Source of the DNA: Nitrospira sp.
Lineage (GTDB): Bacteria; Nitrospirota; Nitrospiria; Nitrospirales; Nitrospiraceae
NCBI GenBank assembly: GCA_005116835.1
Contig: SWDM01000018.1
Span: 189,485-253,484, forward strand
Length of the DNA: 64,000 bases
Reading direction: 5' to 3'
Both the position numbers and the translations under genes were made by a program. The notes under the pieces are model-generated. The model worked only from the letters and a program-made list of their open reading frames with translations, had not been told where the DNA came from and searched no databases. Shown here piece by piece: positions 17,596-26,290 of the stretch (its first letter is position 1; each line of letters starts with the position of its first letter).

Positions 17596-18335
17596 TACGC
17601 AGGCAGCTGTCTTGACGCGAGGGAAATCCGACCGGCCGATGCATCCTGTTCTGCTTGCGCATAACGTTCCGGCGTCCCGATGTCGGACCAGTACCCTTCA
17701 CAGTCATACCCGAACAGGGCTTCTCCGCGCTGAATCGCCGCCACATAGGGATCGATGATGGTCGAGGCCACGCTCTTCGGCACGTCGCGCAGAAGCCGCG
17801 GGCGGAGGACATGAATCCCGGCAAACATGCGGGGCTGAGTCGGTACCTGATCTGTCCGTCCACGACCGGCAATCCGCACAATGCGGTTGTCGGAGTCTAT
17901 TTCCACGAGACCCCACTTCGCCGCCTCAGGATCTTTGCGCAGAACCAACGTCGCCACGGCATCATGCTGCCGGTGAAACTCACACAAAGCGCCGAGATCG
18001 AGGTCTACCAGCGTATCGGCGTTGAGCACCAGCACCGGCTCACCGGAAAAATGCTGCTCCGCCTGTTTGAGGCCGCCTCCCGTTCCCAAGATCACAGGTT
18101 CGCGCGAATAGATGATCCGCAACCCGTACCGCGAGCCATTCCCAAGCGCCTGCTCGATCATCGGCCCGAGGTGATGCAGATTGATGACGACATCGTGGAA
18201 CCCGTGCTGCTTCAGGAGCAAGAGATTCCACACAATCAGAGGTGTGCCGGCGATGGGAAGGAGCGGCTTGGGAATCGCGTTCGTGAGCGGTCTTAGGCGA
18301 GTTCCCAGACCCGCTGCGAGGATCATGGCCTTCAT
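17595..18335 (-). CDS. murU: MurU-like N-acetylmuramate-1-phosphate uridylyltransferase
   Basis: A 246-residue nucleotidyltransferase. The N-terminal signature LAAGLGTRLRPLT with PKPLLPIAG binds the nucleoside triphosphate and sugar phosphate; GTGGGLKQAE and LVLNADTLVDLDL supply the second nucleotide loop and the metal-binding Asp. The single-domain length matches MurU rather than larger GDP-mannose or glucose-1-phosphate enzymes. It lies directly downstream of an AmgK-like kinase on the same strand, the pair that converts recycled N-acetylmuramate to UDP-MurNAc, bypassing de novo synthesis. Sugar specificity is inferred from this pairing. The stop codon touches an R2 repeat. Confidence 0.85.
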   Translation of the reverse strand: MKAMILAAGLGTRLRPLTNAIPKPLLPIAGTPLIVWNLLLLKQHGFHDVVINLHHLGPMIEQALGNGSRYGLRIIYSREPVILGTGGGLKQAEQHFSGEPVLVLNADTLVDLDLGALCEFHRQHDAVATLVLRKDPEAAKWGLVEIDSDNRIVRIAGRGRTDQVPTQPRMFAGIHVLRPRLLRDVPKSVASTIIDPYVAAIQRGEALFGYDCEGYWSDIGTPERYAQAEQDASAGRISLASRQLPA

Positions 18336-18343
18336 ATAATAGC

Positions 18344-18426
18344 CTTCAGCGATCAGCCCTCAGCCATCAGGTCCGGAGCAGCCACTTTTCTCTGCTGACC
18401 GCTGATAGCTGACTGCTGATAGCTTA
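18344..18426. repeat. R4 palindrome of 7-bp units (amgK-murU gap)
   Basis: Left arm units tcagcga-tcagccc-tcagcca; right arm ctgctgaccgctgatagctg, followed by actgctgatagct. It fills the gap between the two recycling genes. Confidence 0.8.
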
Positions 18427-18429
18427 TTC

Positions 18430-19533
18430 TCACTGTAATTCAGGCACATAGGGGGTGAGATGTTTCCGGAGCCTTTCTAGCTCTGGATACTTCTGAAGAT
18501 TGCGTTTGACGTAGTTCAGGACACGCGGAATGTCGGCGAGGAACTTGGGATTGCCTTTGATACGGTCGATGTAAACGAATCGCCCCGCGGCTTTGAGATT
18601 ACGCTGGATGCTCGTAAAGTCGAATAGACGACGGAAGGTTTCCCGGTCGGTCCTGACCTGCCCGCGCGCAGCCACCCGATCCAGAAAGCGGTTGATCAAG
18701 CGGTCGATCAGCGCCTCATCCAGCGCGATATAGGCATCGCGTAACAACGAGGCGAGATCGTATGTCGCCGGGCCCATCAAGGCATCTTGAAAATCGATCA
18801 CCCCCAGCCTGTCGCCATCGACCATCAAATTACGCGAGTGATAGTCCCGGTGGACAAACACCCGTGGCTGACCGGCCAGCGACTCGGCGATTGTTTCAAA
18901 TTCAGCGCGGATAGGCAGGTAATCGTCGGCGCACATCGGTTTCCCCTGCCTCGCCACAATCCCATATTCCAGAAAGTGCTCGAACTCCCACATGAGGAGC
19001 GGCACATCGAAGCTCCGGTGGAATGCGAGACAATTCGGATCCTCCTGTGCGGTAGCCTTCACCTGCATCTCTACGAGGACATCGACGGCCTGCGTGTAGC
19101 GCGCCTCCAGTTCCATGGCACTCGCCTCACGACAGGCATCCGACAGCGTGAGGTCGCCAAAGTCTTCAAGATAAAGCAGCCCCGCCGCCTGATCGTAGTG
19201 ATAGAGGCGCGGAACCGAGACACCTGTTTTTGATAGATGAGAGAGGATGTTCAGAAACGGCAATTCAGTGACGTGATGAGCCGCCCCACTGACGGCCTCT
19301 TCCGATTGTTTGAAGGCCTCCGGCTCGGCTAACTGCATGAGAATCACCGAGCGAGCAGCGCCCCCGGTCAACTCGATACGAAAATACCGCCGGTTGGAAG
19401 CATCGCCTGCTAAAGGCGTGAGTGATTTGAACTGTCCCTGAAGGGGAAGCACCTTCTCGACCGTGGCAGCCACAAGGGCACGATCCGGTAAGGCCAGGGG
19501 CTGTTTTGGCGCAGCAGGATTCACAGTAGACAT
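18430..19533 (-). CDS. amgK: AmgK-like anomeric sugar kinase
   Basis: A 367-residue aminoglycoside-phosphotransferase-fold kinase. The glycine-poor N-lobe ([15 protein letters not shown]) resembles AmgK. The catalytic loop is [11 protein letters not shown] with D230 and N235, and the metal-binding Asp is D247 in IDFQDA. AmgK phosphorylates the anomeric hydroxyl of N-acetylmuramate and N-acetylglucosamine from recycled peptidoglycan. It precedes a murU gene, which makes this role more likely than drug resistance. The start at 19533 is the natural one. Upstream lies only repeat DNA. Confidence 0.85.
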   Translation of the reverse strand: MSTVNPAAPKQPLALPDRALVAATVEKVLPLQGQFKSLTPLAGDASNRRYFRIELTGGAARSVILMQLAEPEAFKQSEEAVSGAAHHVTELPFLNILSHLSKTGVSVPRLYHYDQAAGLLYLEDFGDLTLSDACREASAMELEARYTQAVDVLVEMQVKATAQEDPNCLAFHRSFDVPLLMWEFEHFLEYGIVARQGKPMCADDYLPIRAEFETIAESLAGQPRVFVHRDYHSRNLMVDGDRLGVIDFQDALMGPATYDLASLLRDAYIALDEALIDRLINRFLDRVAARGQVRTDRETFRRLFDFTSIQRNLKAAGRFVYIDRIKGNPKFLADIPRVLNYVKRNLQKYPELERLRKHLTPYVPELQ

Positions 19534-20056
19534 TGGCTGCGCATTATACTGATGCTGTCGGACCTTGTCACTCCGAGGAAGAAGAAGGGCAGCCTAGTCA
19601 TCCTCCTGCTCGCGGAACGCGCGGCCTCAGAAGGCCCTCGTTCGACGCGCGCAATCGAGGATCGACCAGGCTACCCTTGAGGGAAATAAGGAATTGGAAG
19701 AACAGAAAGCAACAGCCATGTGCCCTTTTTGCTCGCAGAACGCGCACGATATGAATGTGCTCGTTCGATGCGCGCAGTAAAGGACAACCTGGGCTACTCC
19801 CCTAAAGAGAGGTCAAGACTCGGAAGCGCACCCACGTTGGTCCTGTGCTCCCGGAACGCGCGCCCTCAGAAGGGCCTCGTTCGACGGCCGCACGTAGACC
19901 AACGTGGGTGCCCTTCCTGACGAGAGAAAACAAGAGAGCTTGGAAGGATCAATTAGAGATAGGTGCTGGTCGCTCGATACGCGCTGTTGAGGATGACCCC
20001 CATGGCGAGGGTTCGAGTAGGCGGAGGACCATGTGTTTCAGACGGCGCTGACGAAG
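19534..20056. repeat. Non-coding region with three R1 hairpin repeats
   Basis: Three R1 copies in a row, about 19585-19682, 19731-19777 and 19826-19920. The core is GCGGAACGCGC, a variable stem, then CTCGTTCGACG. The inner stems are GGCC/GGCC, GCAC/GTGC and GCCC/GGGC around TCAGAA-like loops. Outer arms pair too, for example gcacccacgttggtc with gaccaacgtgggtgc. No gene is seen. Confidence 0.75.
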
Positions 20057-20284
20057 TTACTCACCAGCGACAAGTTCAGCATCCAACGGATGGTCTTTGC
20101 GAAACCGACTGACGCCCAGCACGCTGAACCCCAGCACATGCCCCTCTTCATCGACCCGCTCCATGAGCGCATCACGTGCCGTGGCCCGCATGAAACCTGG
20201 TGCTTCACGAAACTGAACTTCAAGATAGTCCGCCTCGGGATCAAACCAGACCTTTATTTTTTTCGGCCATAATGATTCTCTCAC
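20057..20284 (-). CDS. DUF2283 small protein
   Basis: A 75-residue DUF2283 protein: KIKVWFDPEADYLEVQF is the conserved opening, followed by an acidic helix (DALMERVDEEGHV) and LGFSVLGVSRF. Family members are small beta-sheet proteins often coded next to toxin-like genes; no biochemical role is known. The start codon is GTG at 20284, and no strong ribosome site is visible. It follows another DUF2283 gene and a PBECR-like nuclease gene on the same strand, with a 40-bp gap, so the three may be one unit. Confidence 0.8.
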   Translation of the reverse strand: MRESLWPKKIKVWFDPEADYLEVQFREAPGFMRATARDALMERVDEEGHVLGFSVLGVSRFRKDHPLDAELVAGE

Positions 20285-20324
20285 GTGATCGGGGATTCGG
20301 CAGAACAGATTACCTCGCGTTGCA

Positions 20325-20564
20325 TCATCCAGCCTTGGGCAGATGAAACTCAGCGGTTACCGGCAATTGAAACGTCTCCCCCTTGGCGACACGGGAAGAG
20401 AAAAAGAGGATTTCGAGGTTCTCTAGATCGTGTGTCTGCGGATTGAGTCGAGCAACTACCCCATAATCCAATTCCTCGGAGTCCTGCTCCGGATAGGCTT
20501 TGGTTTTACCGAGGTACAAAATATCGCCGGCCTTGTCATATTCAACCGTCAGGGACGTTTCCAT
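20325..20564 (-). CDS. DUF2283 small protein, probable antitoxin partner
   Basis: A 79-residue DUF2283 protein opening METSLTVEYDKAGDILYLG with DYGVVARLNP and then LENLEILFF. The frame is open to 20615, but the Met at 20564 has a perfect AGGAGG ribosome site. It overlaps the end of the upstream PBECR-like nuclease gene by 16 bp in another frame, an arrangement typical of coupled toxin-antitoxin genes. The antitoxin role is inferred from context. Confidence 0.82.
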   Translation of the reverse strand: METSLTVEYDKAGDILYLGKTKAYPEQDSEELDYGVVARLNPQTHDLENLEILFFSSRVAKGETFQLPVTAEFHLPKAG

Positions 20565-20875
20565 ATTACAGTTCCTCCTGAAAGTTGACGCGCCACATAC
20601 GCGGTCACGATCCAATACCGATCTGCTGGAGGCGGATCGGCGACCACCACCACGACAACAAACTTACCGCCTTTCACGTCAGGAAACCAGTGGGAAAACA
20701 ATAAACTGTTTGGGAATCGGGCATCTCTCCGTACTTCGTCAGGATCGGCCAGGGTTTGGTCTATCTGCACCCGGTACTGGGGTAAGAGTTCCGGGTGCTT
20801 CTCTCGGATATGCGTTTCGCGTTCTTCCTTCAGTTCAACCTGAGCCTTCAGGTACGGGCATCGCAAGTTCATCAA
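20549..20875 (-). CDS. PBECR/BECR-fold nuclease-like protein, putative toxin
   Basis: A 108-residue protein. The pattern ETHIREKHPEL, then DQTLADPDEVRRD, a run of beta strands (KFVVVVVVADPP) and finally YWIVTAYVARQL matches the phage/polymorphic-toxin BECR-fold nuclease group (barnase, EndoU, colicin E5/D, RelE). In these a His near the N-terminus and the terminal T-A-Y strand are characteristic. It would cut RNA. It is the first gene of a tight unit with one or two DUF2283 genes. Family assignment is by pattern memory only. Confidence 0.65.
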   Translation of the reverse strand: MMNLRCPYLKAQVELKEERETHIREKHPELLPQYRVQIDQTLADPDEVRRDARFPNSLLFSHWFPDVKGGKFVVVVVVADPPPADRYWIVTAYVARQLSGGTVIWKRP

Positions 20876-21451
20876 TGTTTCCCCTGATATCCGAGGTGAC
20901 GAACGAACGTCGCGGGATTATCACCACAGGAACAGCTGACCGCAGGATACTCCGACACCGACACTTTGGGAAGCGCCTGCGGGCGAAGGGGATGAGCAGT
21001 CCAGTCTGTTCGGTCTCTCTGGTTCTTCTGGTGGGACCTCCGATCCGGCCAACCAGACAAACGAGATAGACTAGATAGACCAAATCAACCAGCCCCTGTC
21101 CCTGATGGGATAACAAGCAAGCATGGGAGGATGGGATGGGTAGTCTGGTCAAAGGCGTGACGTGCAAGGTCAGGCAATGAACTCAATGCACTGACATAAT
21201 CGCTTCAAGCAGGGTGACCGGGTCATATAAGTCAATAGTCATGTCTGACCCCCAACTATGTCCATAAACAAGATGGACCAACCACGTCTCGCGTCAAAGA
21301 AACTATGCGCGCAGTGAAAGGGAAAGTCTGGCGAAGGCGTGAGGGACAAGGTCAAATAATGACCCCAGAAGCGCCGCTCCCATTTTCTTGACGAGACTCC
21401 GAGACGCAAGAGAGGGTACGACGCTTCACGGCGTTCGACCCGACGCGGCTG
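20876..21451. repeat. Non-coding region with R5 nonamer palindrome
   Basis: No gene seen. At 21002-21090 the left arm has 9-bp units (tctgttcgg-tctctctgg-ttcttctgg) and the right arm complementary units (ccagacaaa-cgagataga-ctagataga). The remainder to 21451 shows nothing else I can name. Confidence 0.6.
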
Positions 21452-21607
21452 TTAGTCGTCCGTTCTCGCAGGTGGGGGTGGAGCAGGAGGGGGGGGAGGC
21501 TTCACTTGTGTCGGCGCCGGTGGATTTACATTTGCGCCGTCATTCACGCCCCTCTGTCCTCCAGAAGAAGGTCTGGGCGGTGGGGGGTTAGGGCTTTTCT
21601 TTGACAT
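21452..21607 (-). CDS. Proline-rich small protein after DUF6338 gene
   Basis: A 51-residue protein opening MSKKSPNPPPPRPSSGG and ending in PPPPPAPPPPARTDD, so largely disordered poly-proline. The frame is open to 21640, but the Met at 21607 has GGAGAAGG eight bases upstream. It overlaps the end of the DUF6338 gene by 20 bp on the same strand. I recall similar short Pro-rich ORFs following DUF6338 genes, which supports its being real. Function unknown. Confidence 0.65.
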   Translation of the reverse strand: MSKKSPNPPPPRPSSGGQRGVNDGANVNPPAPTQVKPPPPPAPPPPARTDD

Positions 21608-22208
21608 TTTCCTTCTCCCAGGTCTTATCCATAAACTCAACCCATTTTACGTCTTTCACATTAATCATAATTGTATTAACGCCCGTTATTGGAACATCTT
21701 TACCGTCGACAATCCACGACGGTTGCTCCAAGACAAAGTGACCTTCACTTGGGTCAGAGGGCCACTCAATTGGCCAACCATATAGGCGCCTCTCATCTCC
21801 AAGATGGAGTACTATATAGGTAACGTTTTTAAGGAAAGTGCCGAACCATTCCGAAGGAAATGAAGTTTCCCTCGTTACGCCAAGTTTCCTGGCATATTTA
21901 TGGAAGCCATCGCGGTTAGCAAAGAATGAAAATATAGCCCCTAACGCAATTGCGGTAACAGTAGCTGGAAATAGTTCAGGCTGATCACTCCATCCCCCAA
22001 ACGGCCAATAGTTTCCAATGACGTGTGCCACCCATCTTTCAGTAACCACCAATGTTTGGATGATAAAGGTGAATATTAGCGCTTGAATTACTCGCTCGAA
22101 CTGAGATGGTTTTGGATATGACGTGAAACCGTAAAACACCCATGCTGCCAAGAAACCTGGCAGCAGATACTGAAGCAAAACAACAAAGTCCTTCGCGAAA
22201 TTATCCAT
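21588..22208 (-). CDS. DUF6338 membrane protein
   Basis: A 206-residue protein with three predicted membrane helices: residues about 8-28 (VVLLQYLLPGFLAAWVFYGF), 40-57 (VIQALIFTFIIQTLVV) and 82-96 (ATVTAIALGAIFSF). A cytoplasmic-type beta-rich tail follows (GWPIEWPSDPSEGHFVLEQP). The LLPGFLAAWVF opening is the DUF6338 hallmark. The family has no assigned function, and its members often occur in accessory or defence regions. Here it neighbours an RM-Fic gene and two toxin-like modules. Confidence 0.8.
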   Translation of the reverse strand: MDNFAKDFVVLLQYLLPGFLAAWVFYGFTSYPKPSQFERVIQALIFTFIIQTLVVTERWVAHVIGNYWPFGGWSDQPELFPATVTAIALGAIFSFFANRDGFHKYARKLGVTRETSFPSEWFGTFLKNVTYIVLHLGDERRLYGWPIEWPSDPSEGHFVLEQPSWIVDGKDVPITGVNTIMINVKDVKWVEFMDKTWEKENVKEKP

Positions 22209-22429
22209 ATTGTTAATCGCTAACTATTGAGCATGCTGATCGACATGGTTCCGTTATAGCCGGGAAGGGCTCAGCCCTTATGCCCTCGCATCCGATGCTT
22301 GAGCAGTGCAGTGCGCAAGTGCTCATGAGGGGCATTGTTTGACTTGCATCCAGTCATCGACGAATTTCCCTAAGGGCTATCCGGTCTGATACAAGATCAA
22401 GGCTAATTTCGGAAACTCACATCTGGTTT

Positions 22430-25400
22430 TTACTCCGATTCGACCAATCGCCGAATCCACAGTTCGGCTAATTTCGCGGAGTCTCCTTGATCCGCAGCCC
22501 ACAAGGCATCGAGATATTGTGTCCGCGCCTCACGATCTTGCGGTGCGGTCTCTACATGAGGAAGACCGAGCTTGTACAGCAGGGCTGCGAGGAGGACACG
22601 TCCGATGCGACCATTGAAATCTTTGAACGGATGAATCCACTGGAAACGCCAGTCGGCCCAGGCCAGAAGTTCTGCACAATTCGGAGATGACTCTTGATTG
22701 AGATGCAACAACCGCGCGTTCAGGTCGTCACAGAACTGCCTCATGTGGATCGGAACTTCGTAGTACGGCGGTGGGGTGTGGGCACCGACCTGCACATTCA
22801 CATCGCGGAACCGGCCGGCCCAATCGGGAAACAAATGACCAGCGAGACGCTTATGCCGAAAGCAGAGCCATTCTGAGTTGATGACGAGTTGTTTGGGCGA
22901 CTCCTGAAGAATCTCGTCATAGATCGCGACGAGCGGAACGGCGAGACGTTCGGACAGTTCTTGATAAGAGAGGCGGCCTTCGGCGGTCTCGAACTCGCGA
23001 GTGGAGCCTAGCTCGCTTTGGCCTTCAGAGTCGCTGTCAGGGTCTTGAGGCGATCCGTACTGACCGGCTGGTTCTCGAACGCCATGGACTGACTCACTCG
23101 CTCCAGCAGGACTTTCCGGTGAGCCGCCGCCACCTTCGCTGGAGTATTGTGTAGCGCTCGCCACTGTTGCAGCCGTACGTCGGCCTGCGCGAGGTCGATC
23201 GGCTGGTTCGGTTTCTGATTCATGGCCGACATTCTCCTTCACTGTTGATGAAGATGCAACTGACGCCGCTTCGACGATCTTGATCTCCTCTTCCGTCAGC
23301 CCGTAGAGGTCATAGACAAGGCGGTCGACTTCCTGGTCTGTGGCATCGATCTGGCGTTGCAGACGTTCTTTCTCGACAGGCGTTTGTGCCGTTGAGAGAC
23401 GTTTGTGCAGGTCCAGGTTCCGTTCAACGCATGCGACCATTTGGCCATGTCTTTCCTTGTCTGACTTCGAGGTGAAGTCGATGACTCGAATGGGAACCTT
23501 CTCCATATATTGATAGATAAGTCGATAACGATATTGCCCGGCACGAACTCCGAACGGGATGCTGAGGTTGCTGATGGCAAACCAGAACAGCCGGCTATTC
23601 AGAAGACCAAGGAGGTACGGATCGTCCACACCTAAGCAGTACGCGGTATTGGCGAGATACCGTCCACTCCGATCTAGAAAGAAACGTGGAGCCTTGCAGA
23701 TGTCAGGGAAAATAATTTTGGGGCCGTCAAAATACTCGTAGTAGTCGCATGAACGTAGCTCCCACCAATACTGCCCCTTGTCTTGTCGTTTTCGGCAAGC
23801 TTCGGCAAATGGATCGAGATGCCTGGCGATATTGCGATGAGTCGCAGCGAACCAGTTCCAAGCCTCGCGCTCAGATACCTGTCCGCCTCCCTTCTTCTCC
23901 TTCGCCATAGCGGCCTGCGTCCAGGCAGAGGGAATCACGATCAAGAAACGCCCGTCATCCTCGATCTCATAACGGCGAATATTTTGACCGCCCAGGAATG
24001 GCTTAATGAGGGATTCGCTTTGGCGAGCGTCTCGCACAAGCTCATCACGCTGAGCCTGATTTAGCTCAAACGCCTCATTCAAACCAGTCTTAATACCGTA
24101 GAAGATCTTCCGTTCGACATACTCGCCAAGCGGATTGCCAGCCTTCATCACTTTATCAAAAATTGCTGCCTCTTCGTCTGACTTCAGCGACCACGTATTC
24201 TCTGTTAGCCGCTCTTGCGGGATCGTGAAACGATGGTCGATTGCGCTGTCGTCAAGGCTCGAAAAGTCCAACGAAGGAATGCGTGAGACTTCGACCCGTG
24301 GAGGCTGCTTCGTTTTCGCCAGAAGAGGAATGCAAACATAGGTGTCTTTCGCGTTCTCAAACACAGCCAGCCCTCCGAAGTCCAAAATGCGGAGCACGGC
24401 AGCCTGTTTCTTGAGCGTTCGGCGCAAGGCTTCCCCGTAGGTCGTACGGAGAAAGCTGCTCGACACAATAAAGCTGAAACGTCCCCCTTCGCGGAGCAAC
24501 ATGACGCTCTTCTCCATGAAGTAGGCAAACAGATCCGCCACCCCGTCGTAGGCCTCGTAGCGCTGAGCCAGATAGTCCTTGAATCCCGATAGAGCTTCCT
24601 GCCGGACATAAGGCGGATTGCCGATGACGGCATCGAAGCCACCCGCTCGCATGATTTCTGGAAACTCAGCTTTCCAGTCGAACGGGTTCACACGCCGCAT
24701 CTCCTCTTCGTCTGGCATAAGTTGGCCTGCGAAGTAGTCTGGACCGATGAGGCTGTTTCCGCATTTGATATTCTGGCCGAGATCCGGCAACGCGCGCTCA
24801 TGCACGAAGGAGAGTTGCCGTTTGAGCGTCTCATCGCTCTCGCCTTCCAAGACTTTCAGCAGTAGACTGAGCTTCGTGACTTCCACTGCCTGACTGTCGA
24901 TATCCACACCGTAGATGTTGTTCAAGAGAATCCGTTTCTTCTCCTGCGTGGTCAGCCGCCATTCGCCGCTGGCAGCCTGAAAGAGTTCCTTGCGGTGCTT
25001 CTCCCCGCCGTCCTTCACATACCAGTCGCGATGATAGCTCAAGAGGTAGCGATAGGCCCCGAGTAAGAACGATCCCGATCCGCAGGCCGGATCGAGCACC
25101 GTAAGCTTCGCAATCTGCTTAGGCGTCTTGCCGTCGCATAACACGCCAACCGTCTTTTTCACGATGTATTCGACGATGTAGGCGGGCGTGTAATAGACGC
25201 CGCCGGCTTTCTTGACCTCCGGCTTCTCTTCGACCTTGGCCTGGTGCCCGGATGTGAGCCGAATGACCTTACCGAGAAACTGCTCATAAACCTGGCCGAG
25301 AATTTCCGTGGGGAACACTGAGAACTCGTAAGGGCTTTGAGGGTAGTAGAGCCGGCTCAGAATATCCTTGAGCACCTTGTCGTCGATCTTCAGCCGGGGC

Positions 25401-26290
25401 GTGAGGTTATCGGGCGATTCGGCTCGATCCTTTTCCTGGTGGAAGTGAAAGAGGCCGGAGTTGTACCGGTCGTCGGCCTGTTCGTAGAGATAGCACAGCC
25501 GCCCATAGATGTTCTGGCCGTTGAGGAGCGCTTGAAGCTGGGCGTAGGGTTCGACGCCACGGTCTTCGCAAATGCGGAGGAAGATGAGCCGGTCGATGGT
25601 GCGCTGGACGGAAAAGTTCAACTCGTGGACGGAGAGTGTAGGATTGCGTATCGCCAGATTCTTGGCGAGTGCTTCGCGCCAGGCTTCAATCTCCTTGAGA
25701 AATTCGGCATCGACTGTGGTGGTGCCACGCTTGCGGTCGGTAACAGCATACTTGTCGAAGGAGCCTTTGAGCACCGCCTCCTTGGTAAAGATGGAGGCGA
25801 TCTCGTCCCATTTGGTCAGATAATCTCGATAGGTGAGATAGAGAATGCGCCCGGCACTGGGTTTATCTGACGGGTTTGGGCGTGTCCGGCAATCGTAGAC
25901 GGCGAACTCCTCGAAATCCGTCAGGATGGACAGAGGAAGTTTGGCCGACCAGGCATAGCGGCGAAGCTGATAGGCAGGACTGAGATCGTCTTTCAGATTG
26001 ACGGCTGGTTTCTTGGCTTCGAGGAAAAACTTCCGCGCGCCGCCGATACGAAAACAATAGTCGGGAGCTTTGGTATTGCCGCCAATCTTGATAGCATCTT
26101 CATGGATGACATCTTTGTACGCCTCAGCGTGGCCCTGCTTATTGGCGACATCCCACCCGAGCGCCTCAAAGAATGGATCAAGAAACTCCCGGCGTACTTG
26201 GGTTTCGTTATAACCTTCGCTTTTGTAGGACTCTCGGTTCTGCTCGAACCGGTCGATGAGGGTGGCAACGATAGGGGGCGCTTGACTCAT
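22430..26290 (-). CDS. Type IIG-like restriction-modification enzyme continuous with Fic domain
   Basis: One uninterrupted 1286-residue frame. The N-terminal nuclease-like domain carries D77 and E91-A-K93 (PDYCFRI ... FLEAKK), a PD-(D/E)xK pattern. The N6-adenine methyltransferase has motif I VLDPACGSGSF (398-408) and NPPY (558-561), followed by an Eco57I-like target-recognition region. The usual end of this family (LVYDLYGLTEEEIKIVE) falls near residue 1010. A low-complexity linker follows (about 1015-1100), then a Fic fold with HPFKDFNGR at 1220-1228, the AMP-transfer motif. No ATG, GTG or TTG in this frame could start the Fic part alone near its beginning, so it is probably translated as a fusion. 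A nested antitoxin-like ORF overlaps the linker. Defence against phage is the likely role. Confidence 0.85.
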   Translation of the reverse strand: MSQAPPIVATLIDRFEQNRESYKSEGYNETQVRREFLDPFFEALGWDVANKQGHAEAYKDVIHEDAIKIGGNTKAPDYCFRIGGARKFFLEAKKPAVNLKDDLSPAYQLRRYAWSAKLPLSILTDFEEFAVYDCRTRPNPSDKPSAGRILYLTYRDYLTKWDEIASIFTKEAVLKGSFDKYAVTDRKRGTTTVDAEFLKEIEAWREALAKNLAIRNPTLSVHELNFSVQRTIDRLIFLRICEDRGVEPYAQLQALLNGQNIYGRLCYLYEQADDRYNSGLFHFHQEKDRAESPDNLTPRLKIDDKVLKDILSRLYYPQSPYEFSVFPTEILGQVYEQFLGKVIRLTSGHQAKVEEKPEVKKAGGVYYTPAYIVEYIVKKTVGVLCDGKTPKQIAKLTVLDPACGSGSFLLGAYRYLLSYHRDWYVKDGGEKHRKELFQAASGEWRLTTQEKKRILLNNIYGVDIDSQAVEVTKLSLLLKVLEGESDETLKRQLSFVHERALPDLGQNIKCGNSLIGPDYFAGQLMPDEEEMRRVNPFDWKAEFPEIMRAGGFDAVIGNPPYVRQEALSGFKDYLAQRYEAYDGVADLFAYFMEKSVMLLREGGRFSFIVSSSFLRTTYGEALRRTLKKQAAVLRILDFGGLAVFENAKDTYVCIPLLAKTKQPPRVEVSRIPSLDFSSLDDSAIDHRFTIPQERLTENTWSLKSDEEAAIFDKVMKAGNPLGEYVERKIFYGIKTGLNEAFELNQAQRDELVRDARQSESLIKPFLGGQNIRRYEIEDDGRFLIVIPSAWTQAAMAKEKKGGGQVSEREAWNWFAATHRNIARHLDPFAEACRKRQDKGQYWWELRSCDYYEYFDGPKIIFPDICKAPRFFLDRSGRYLANTAYCLGVDDPYLLGLLNSRLFWFAISNLSIPFGVRAGQYRYRLIYQYMEKVPIRVIDFTSKSDKERHGQMVACVERNLDLHKRLSTAQTPVEKERLQRQIDATDQEVDRLVYDLYGLTEEEIKIVEAASVASSSTVKENVGHESETEPADRPRAGRRTAATVASATQYSSEGGGGSPESPAGASESVHGVREPAGQYGSPQDPDSDSEGQSELGSTREFETAEGRLSYQELSERLAVPLVAIYDEILQESPKQLVINSEWLCFRHKRLAGHLFPDWAGRFRDVNVQVGAHTPPPYYEVPIHMRQFCDDLNARLLHLNQESSPNCAELLAWADWRFQWIHPFKDFNGRIGRVLLAALLYKLGLPHVETAPQDREARTQYLDALWAADQGDSAKLAELWIRRLVESE
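23008..23223 (-). CDS. Nested out-of-frame ORF, putative Fic antitoxin
   Basis: A 71-residue ORF on the same strand as the RM-Fic gene but one base out of frame, starting MNQKPNQPIDLAQADVR. Residues 46-51 read SMAFEN, an exact fit to the (S/T)xxxE(G/N) inhibitory motif of Fic antitoxins, placed in a helical segment (HRKVLLERVSQ) followed by PVSTDRLKTL. AAGGAG at 23234-23239 is ten bases before the chosen ATG; an ATG at 23232 is also possible. The overlapped part of the large frame is low complexity, as expected if this frame is the selected one. It ends at 23008, just before the Fic domain, as class I Fic antitoxin genes do. Homology was not tested. Confidence 0.6.
   Translation of the reverse strand: MNQKPNQPIDLAQADVRLQQWRALHNTPAKVAAAHRKVLLERVSQSMAFENQPVSTDRLKTLTATLKAKAS

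Noticed and set aside
20500-21069. 189-residue plus-strand frame across the PBECR region
   Set aside because: Antisense to two better-supported genes and continuing into repeats; no ribosome site or motif.
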